Of a stretch of DNA of 64,000 nt, positions 60,031 to 64,000 are shown piece by piece; position 1 is the first letter of the stretch; every line of letters starts with the position of its first letter. The position numbers and the translations under genes are program-made. The DNA is from Planctomycetota bacterium (GTDB lineage Bacteria > Planctomycetota > Phycisphaerae > Phycisphaerales > UBA1924), in contig JAFLCN010000014.1 of the NCBI GenBank assembly GCA_017303555.1, positions 1 through 64,000 of the forward strand. The letters are read 5' to 3'. The notes beneath the pieces were generated by a model that did not search any database, was not told where the DNA came from, and saw nothing but the letters and a program-made list of their open reading frames with translations.

Positions 60031-60506
60031 ACATCGGCGATGCAGCCCCGGATTTCACATTGGCAGACGACGCGGGCGCCGAAGTCTCGCTCGAAGGGCT
60101 CCTCCGCTCCGGGCCGGTCGTGCTCTATTTCTATCCGGTGGATTTCACCCCTGTTTGCACGGCCGAGGCCTGCATGTTCCGCGACTGGACCGGCCGGCTT
60201 GCCGATGCGGGCGTCCGCGTCGTCGGCATCAGCCCGCAGGGAGTCGAATCCAAGGCCCGCTTCAAGCAGAAGCACGCGCTCAACTTTCCGCTGCTCGCGG
60301 ATCCGGATAAAACGGTCATCCGCGCGTACGGCGCCGCGTTCCTGTTCGGCCTGTTCACCCGGCGCGTGACGTACCTGATCGAGCCCGGTCCGCCGGGCAA
60401 CCCCGGTGTGGTCGCGGATCGCGCCGTTGCGGACGTGACGGTCGGGCCGCACGAGGCGTTTGTGCAGCGTGTGCTGGAGCGCCGTTCACCCGGCGTGCGA
60501 CACTGA
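60024..60506 (+). CDS. Peroxiredoxin (Bcp/PrxQ type)
   Basis: A 160-residue thiol peroxidase with YFYPVDFTPVCTAEACMFRD. The peroxidatic Cys45 and a second Cys at 50 (C-x4-C) are the spacing of the Bcp/PrxQ alpha group, which reduces peroxides via an intramolecular disulfide. GISPQGVESKARFKQKHALNFPLLADPD follows. It overlaps trpF by 7 nt and converges with pdeM, overlapping it by 21 nt at the ends. Confidence 0.9.
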   Translation: MLNIGDAAPDFTLADDAGAEVSLEGLLRSGPVVLYFYPVDFTPVCTAEACMFRDWTGRLADAGVRVVGISPQGVESKARFKQKHALNFPLLADPDKTVIRAYGAAFLFGLFTRRVTYLIEPGPPGNPGVVADRAVADVTVGPHEAFVQRVLERRSPGVRH

Positions 60507-61217
60507 CCGCTGCCCGCCCCGGGCGAATCGGACCGCGGGTGTGTTCTCCGAGACATCGATCACCGCATCGTCGGCGATCGCAAAGACACGGTCGCCCGGC
60601 TCGGGCCTGATGGTCGCGCCGGCCGACATCCCGCTGAACGCCGGAAGCAGGGCCGTCGTCCGCCCGAAGCAGAAGCAGGGCAAGCGCAGCGAATCGCCGC
60701 GCGTCCGGAGATTCACCAGCGGATGGATGTGCCCGCACCACACCATGATCGCGCCATCCGCGCCCGGTGCCGACGCCGGCTCGTGCGTGAAAGCAAACGG
60801 CGGCTCGACGACAATCGTCTCGTGCACGAGCAGGTTCCATTCCTTGACGACCAGATGCAGTCTCCGATCGTGGTTTCCGGGCACAAGCTCGACCGGAATC
60901 TGAACTTCCGCGCGCCACGCCGCCACTCGCTCGATCATCGAGGTCGTCAATCCGGCCGGCGCGTGAAGCAGGTCTCCAAGCACCAGGATCCTCTTCGCTC
61001 CGGTCGCGCGCGCAATCCGCGCGAGGCGATCGAGCGGTTCATCCAGGCTCGCGCTCGCCGCCGCGTCGCCGATCGGCTTTCCTTCCGCCTGCCAGGCGTG
61101 CTGACGGCCCAGGTGAAGATCCGCCACCAGCAGCGTGCCGCTCGCGGGGAGATACGCCGCGCGCTCCGGCAGCAGCTCGACATCTTCACCCGCAACCTGG
61201 ATCTCGATCGACTTCAT
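60486..61217 (-). CDS. pdeM: Ligase-associated metallophosphoesterase PdeM
   Basis: A 243-residue calcineurin-like phosphoesterase. Metal ligands: LVADLHLGRQ, LVLGDLLHAP, VPGNHDRRL, and GHIHPLVNL. The family is known as the ligase-associated DNA damage response endonuclease PdeM, which occurs next to the Lhr-type helicase. Here it overlaps that helicase by 4 nt (ATGA), so the two are coupled. ATG at 61217; the frame is open 12 codons more. Confidence 0.9.
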   Translation of the reverse strand: MKSIEIQVAGEDVELLPERAAYLPASGTLLVADLHLGRQHAWQAEGKPIGDAAASASLDEPLDRLARIARATGAKRILVLGDLLHAPAGLTTSMIERVAAWRAEVQIPVELVPGNHDRRLHLVVKEWNLLVHETIVVEPPFAFTHEPASAPGADGAIMVWCGHIHPLVNLRTRGDSLRLPCFCFGRTTALLPAFSGMSAGATIRPEPGDRVFAIADDAVIDVSENTPAVRFARGGQRSVSHAG

Positions 61218-63853
61218 CGCTTCCGCCCCTTCCCGCCCGGTTCCGTTTCCCACTCCACCTGCATCCGCTCGATCCGCGCCAGCAACGGCTCGGTCGACAT
61301 CTGCCCCGAAACCCGCTCGACGATCAGCGGCAACGCCAGCGGCGTGGGCATCGAGGTCGGCACAATCCGGATGCGCGCGTCCCGCAACCGCTTCAGAACC
61401 CGCGCCAGCCGCGTTTCCTCAAACTGCTTTTCGAGCACCTCTCGCCTGGCCTGATGCAGAAGCAAATTGCCCGGGTCAAACTCCCGCAGCACATCGTAGA
61501 GCAGCCCCGCGCTCGCCTGCGTCTGGCGGCCCGATTTCTTCGCGCCCGGATACGTCTGGTTCACAAGCCCCGACACCCGCGCGACCTCGCGGAACTGAAT
61601 CTTGGCCAATTCGGCCATGTTAACGCTTTCATTTGTGTCTTCGAGAACCCGCTCGATTGAAAAAAGCACCTTTCCATCCCGCGGACCGATCTCGATCGGA
61701 GAAGGCGACAGCAACTCAAACCCGTAGTCGTTTGCCGAGAGCGTGAATGTCGCGGGAGAGCGCCGGGCCAGCCGGAGCGCGCACAGCGCCGCAAGCCCGG
61801 TGTGCACGAGCCGCCCGTCGAACGGAAACACAAACAAGTGATATCCCTCGTTTGTTTCCACCGATTCGATCAGCAACTCATCGGCACGGGGTATCGCAGA
61901 AAGGTGGGCTTGGGCGCGAATCAGGCTCGCCGCCGCACGCAGCTCGACCGAATCGAGCAGCCCCTCCCGCGCATGCTCCAACGTCAACCGCACCGACTCG
62001 CCCAGCGATTCCGAGATCGGCAGCTTCGTTCCCGCCCAGTGCGGCGTTCGGCTCGTCTTCCCCGATGCCCGTTTCACATACGCCACCATGTCGCGCAGCC
62101 CGACAAACGTCAGCAGCCTGCCCGCAAAGAACAGCTTGTCGCCCGCCCGCAGATTCGCAACGAAGTACTCCTCGATCGATCCGATCCGCCGCCCGCCAAC
62201 CAGGCACAGATCGACGATCGCCTCTCCAACGATCGTGCCCACATTCAGCCTGTGCAGATGCGCAATCCGCTTGTCGGGCACTGTTGCCCGGTCATCGATC
62301 ATGTGAACCTTGTGATAGTGGGGGTACGCACGCAGCGTCTCTCCGCCGCGGCAGACCAAATCCAGCGCCCAATCAAACTCCTCGCGCGTCAAGTTGCCGA
62401 ACGAAGTCGAACCTCGCACCTCGTCGTAAAAGTCATCGGGCACAAAGCCGCCGCCGAGCGCACACGTCACCATGTGCTGCGCCAGCACATCGAGCGGCTT
62501 ACGTACTGCAGAGCGAGCCTCGATTCGCCCATCCGCGATCGCCCGCTTCGCGGCATCCAGTTCGATCAATTCAAGCGCGTGTGTGGGGACGCACGTGATG
62601 TGGCACGGCGCGCCGGGCCGGTGGCTCGCACGTCCGGCCCGCTGCAGGAGCCGCGCGATTCCCTTGACCGAGCCGATCTGGATCACCCGCTCAACCGGCG
62701 CGAAATCGACGCCAAGGTCGAGCGAACTCGTTGCGACGGCAAGCTTGATCGACCCATCCTTCAGCCCCGCCTCGGCACGCTCGCGATCGCTCTTGTCGAT
62801 CGAGCCGTGGTGCAGCGCCATCTGCTCGGCCCATTCCGGCTTGGCGTGCAGAATCGCCTGATACCAAAGTTCGGATTGCGCCCGGGTGTTCGTGAAGATG
62901 AGCGTGGACTTCGCGGGATCGATCGTCTCGATCACGCGGGGCAGCATCGCCATCCCCATAAATCCCGCCCACGGCAGCCGCTGTCCGGCGTGCGGCAGCA
63001 AAGCCTCGACCGTCACTTCCCGTGCGATGCTCCCCCGCACGATCACCGGAGCCGGAGCATTGGAGCCGACCAGCACCCGCGCCGCCTCTTCAAGATTCGG
63101 AAGCGTCGCGGACAATCCCCACGTCCGCGCCTTCGGCGCAAACGTGCGCAACCGAGCCAGACACAATTCAACTTGCGTTCCCCGTTTGCTCGTCAGTAAC
63201 TCGTGCCACTCGTCGGCGATCACCGCCGCCAGATCGGCGAAGAGCTCCGAAGCATTCTCACGCGTCAGCAGCAAGCAAAGGCTCTCCGGCGTCGTGATCA
63301 GAACGTCCGGCAGCCGCTGCTTCTGCTTCGCTCGCACCGATTGCTTCGTGTCACCCGTGCGGCTCTCAACCAGAAACGGCAGGTCCATCTCTTCGATCGG
63401 CGCCCGAAGCGCCAGCTCGATATCACGCGACACAGCCCGTAACGGGGTGATGTACAGAATCCGCAGCGACTTTGGGCGGAGCTCGAAATCCGCACCCGAC
63501 GCGCCCGCTCTCCGCTCGTCGATCAGCGCCGACAAAGGCCCGAGGTAGGCCCCAAACGTCTTCCCCGCGCCCGTCGGAACCTGAATCAGCCCATCGCGTC
63601 CCGCGCGAAAGGCCGCCCATGCCTCTCTCTGAAACGGCCACGCCTCCCAACCCCGCGCTCCGAACCAGCGTCCGATTGCATCCAGCCCGTCCGAAGCGCC
63701 CTCCCAGATGCTCGATACGCCCGGAGCACGCCGGATCACACGCGACTTCTTCGCAGCCGCCGGCGCAGTCAATGCACGCAGCTGCTTCCCCAGCCCGCCT
63801 GAAGTCCTGCGAGGCGGCGGATTCTCCGCTGGTTGGCTCCCGACTTCCAGCAA
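61214..63853 (-). CDS. Ligase-associated DEXH-box DNA helicase (Lhr-type)
   Basis: An 879-residue superfamily-2 helicase. Motif I VPTGAGKTFGAYLGPL, motif Ia ITPLRAVSRD, motif II as DEWH (in VIADEWHELL), motif III LSATLPN, then STLIFTNTRAQSELWYQAI, motif V LAVATSSLDLGVDF and motif VI QRAGRASHRPG. The C-terminal region fits the Lhr core (GGRRIGSIEEYFVANLRAGDKLFFAGR). It forms with PdeM the ligase-associated repair set; the ATP-dependent ligase and exonuclease usually accompanying it are not in the window. Start is uncertain: I use the TTG at 63853 with GGAGGAGAG upstream; a TTG at 63868 is possible. Confidence 0.9.
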   Translation of the reverse strand: MLEVGSQPAENPPPRRTSGGLGKQLRALTAPAAAKKSRVIRRAPGVSSIWEGASDGLDAIGRWFGARGWEAWPFQREAWAAFRAGRDGLIQVPTGAGKTFGAYLGPLSALIDERRAGASGADFELRPKSLRILYITPLRAVSRDIELALRAPIEEMDLPFLVESRTGDTKQSVRAKQKQRLPDVLITTPESLCLLLTRENASELFADLAAVIADEWHELLTSKRGTQVELCLARLRTFAPKARTWGLSATLPNLEEAARVLVGSNAPAPVIVRGSIAREVTVEALLPHAGQRLPWAGFMGMAMLPRVIETIDPAKSTLIFTNTRAQSELWYQAILHAKPEWAEQMALHHGSIDKSDRERAEAGLKDGSIKLAVATSSLDLGVDFAPVERVIQIGSVKGIARLLQRAGRASHRPGAPCHITCVPTHALELIELDAAKRAIADGRIEARSAVRKPLDVLAQHMVTCALGGGFVPDDFYDEVRGSTSFGNLTREEFDWALDLVCRGGETLRAYPHYHKVHMIDDRATVPDKRIAHLHRLNVGTIVGEAIVDLCLVGGRRIGSIEEYFVANLRAGDKLFFAGRLLTFVGLRDMVAYVKRASGKTSRTPHWAGTKLPISESLGESVRLTLEHAREGLLDSVELRAAASLIRAQAHLSAIPRADELLIESVETNEGYHLFVFPFDGRLVHTGLAALCALRLARRSPATFTLSANDYGFELLSPSPIEIGPRDGKVLFSIERVLEDTNESVNMAELAKIQFREVARVSGLVNQTYPGAKKSGRQTQASAGLLYDVLREFDPGNLLLHQARREVLEKQFEETRLARVLKRLRDARIRIVPTSMPTPLALPLIVERVSGQMSTEPLLARIERMQVEWETEPGGKGRKR

Positions 63854-63935
63854 CCTCTCTCCTCCCAATCTGTCGCACCCGAAGCGGTCGGAACAACGAT
63901 AGTGTCCGCAACCCCCAATCAGCCGGAGCGTCCAA

Positions 63936-64000
63936 ATGAGCCTGCTCGAGTGGATTCTGATCGTTCAGTTTGCCGCAACTTCATATCTGGTTGGAGTCAT
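63936..64000 (+). CDS. Start of a membrane protein gene (partial)
   Basis: The ATG at 63936, with GGAG at 63924-63927, opens MSLLEWILIVQFAATSYLVG to the window's end. This hydrophobic N-terminus suggests a membrane helix. Only 21 codons are visible. Divergent from the helicase gene. Confidence 0.5.
   Translation, partial: MSLLEWILIVQFAATSYLVGV

Overview
The window is GC-rich, densely coded DNA that looks like a chromosome segment from a planctomycete, most likely class Phycisphaerae. This rests on several family-level signatures: two pilin-like proteins with a prepilin N-terminal signal and a C-terminal FYDGSVR motif; a dockerin-type exported protein; a choice-of-anchor-A protein with a PEP-CTERM-like tail ending in RRRR; two ECF sigma factor / Ser-Thr kinase pairs; Kdo hydroxylase; a pumping pyrophosphatase; and many palindromic intergenic repeats. 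The taxonomic call is inference, because no rRNA gene is present.

Layout. 1-5.2 kb: the tail of a Pro/Ala-rich protein, two paralogous pilin-like proteins, and an AT-richer dockerin protein on the minus strand. 5.3-8.1 kb: serC, then a symmetric island built around an IS200-like (RAYT) transposase gene, then a TIM-barrel protein. 8.4-18.5 kb: a leucine/acyl-CoA degradation cluster (carboxyltransferase, HMG-CoA lyase, three enoyl-CoA hydratase-family genes, acyl-CoA dehydrogenase) with a cell-surface protein and a zinc-ribbon membrane protein between them. 18.5-24 kb: an exported hydrolase and a pyruvate dehydrogenase operon (pdhA, pdhB, pdhC) that carries a BrnT/BrnA toxin-antitoxin pair inside it. 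24-26.3 kb: a second RAYT island and a LacI-type regulator. 26.5-32.3 kb: a three-gene lipoprotein/membrane cluster, then proBA. 32.4-38.1 kb (minus): a reduced type VII-like secretion locus with a WXG100 protein, two helical partners and an FtsK/EssC ATPase. 38.6-42.8 kb: an ECF sigma factor, a kinase fused to a formylglycine-generating-enzyme-like domain, an unknown protein and a tyrosinase-like protein. 42.8-47.8 kb: Kdo hydroxylase, tRNA-Ala, znuACB behind a Fur/Zur-type operator, and two small proteins. 47.9-48.8 kb: a promoter-to-terminator unit without a conventional gene, and a very stable hairpin. 49-52.9 kb: an ECF sigma factor overlapping a kinase with an anti-sigma zinc motif and WD40 repeats. 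52.9-64 kb: hppA, rpsU, a lipoprotein, gltA, rhomboid protease, trpF, peroxiredoxin, then the Lhr-type helicase / PdeM pair.

The most striking observation is in the HMG-CoA lyase gene. A 504-bp unit, exactly 168 codons, interrupts it in frame. The unit has inverted-repeat ends and encodes a DUF559-type endonuclease domain with its acidic residues intact; both halves of the lyase keep their catalytic motifs. A solo copy of the same end repeat sits between pdhB and pdhC. The second theme is repeat biology: two RAYT genes, each flanked by inverted copies of a module of about 100 bp. The third is a transcription unit at about 47.94-48.29 kb that has a near-consensus promoter, a 13-nt complement of the 16S rRNA tail, two tiny ORFs and a strong terminator.
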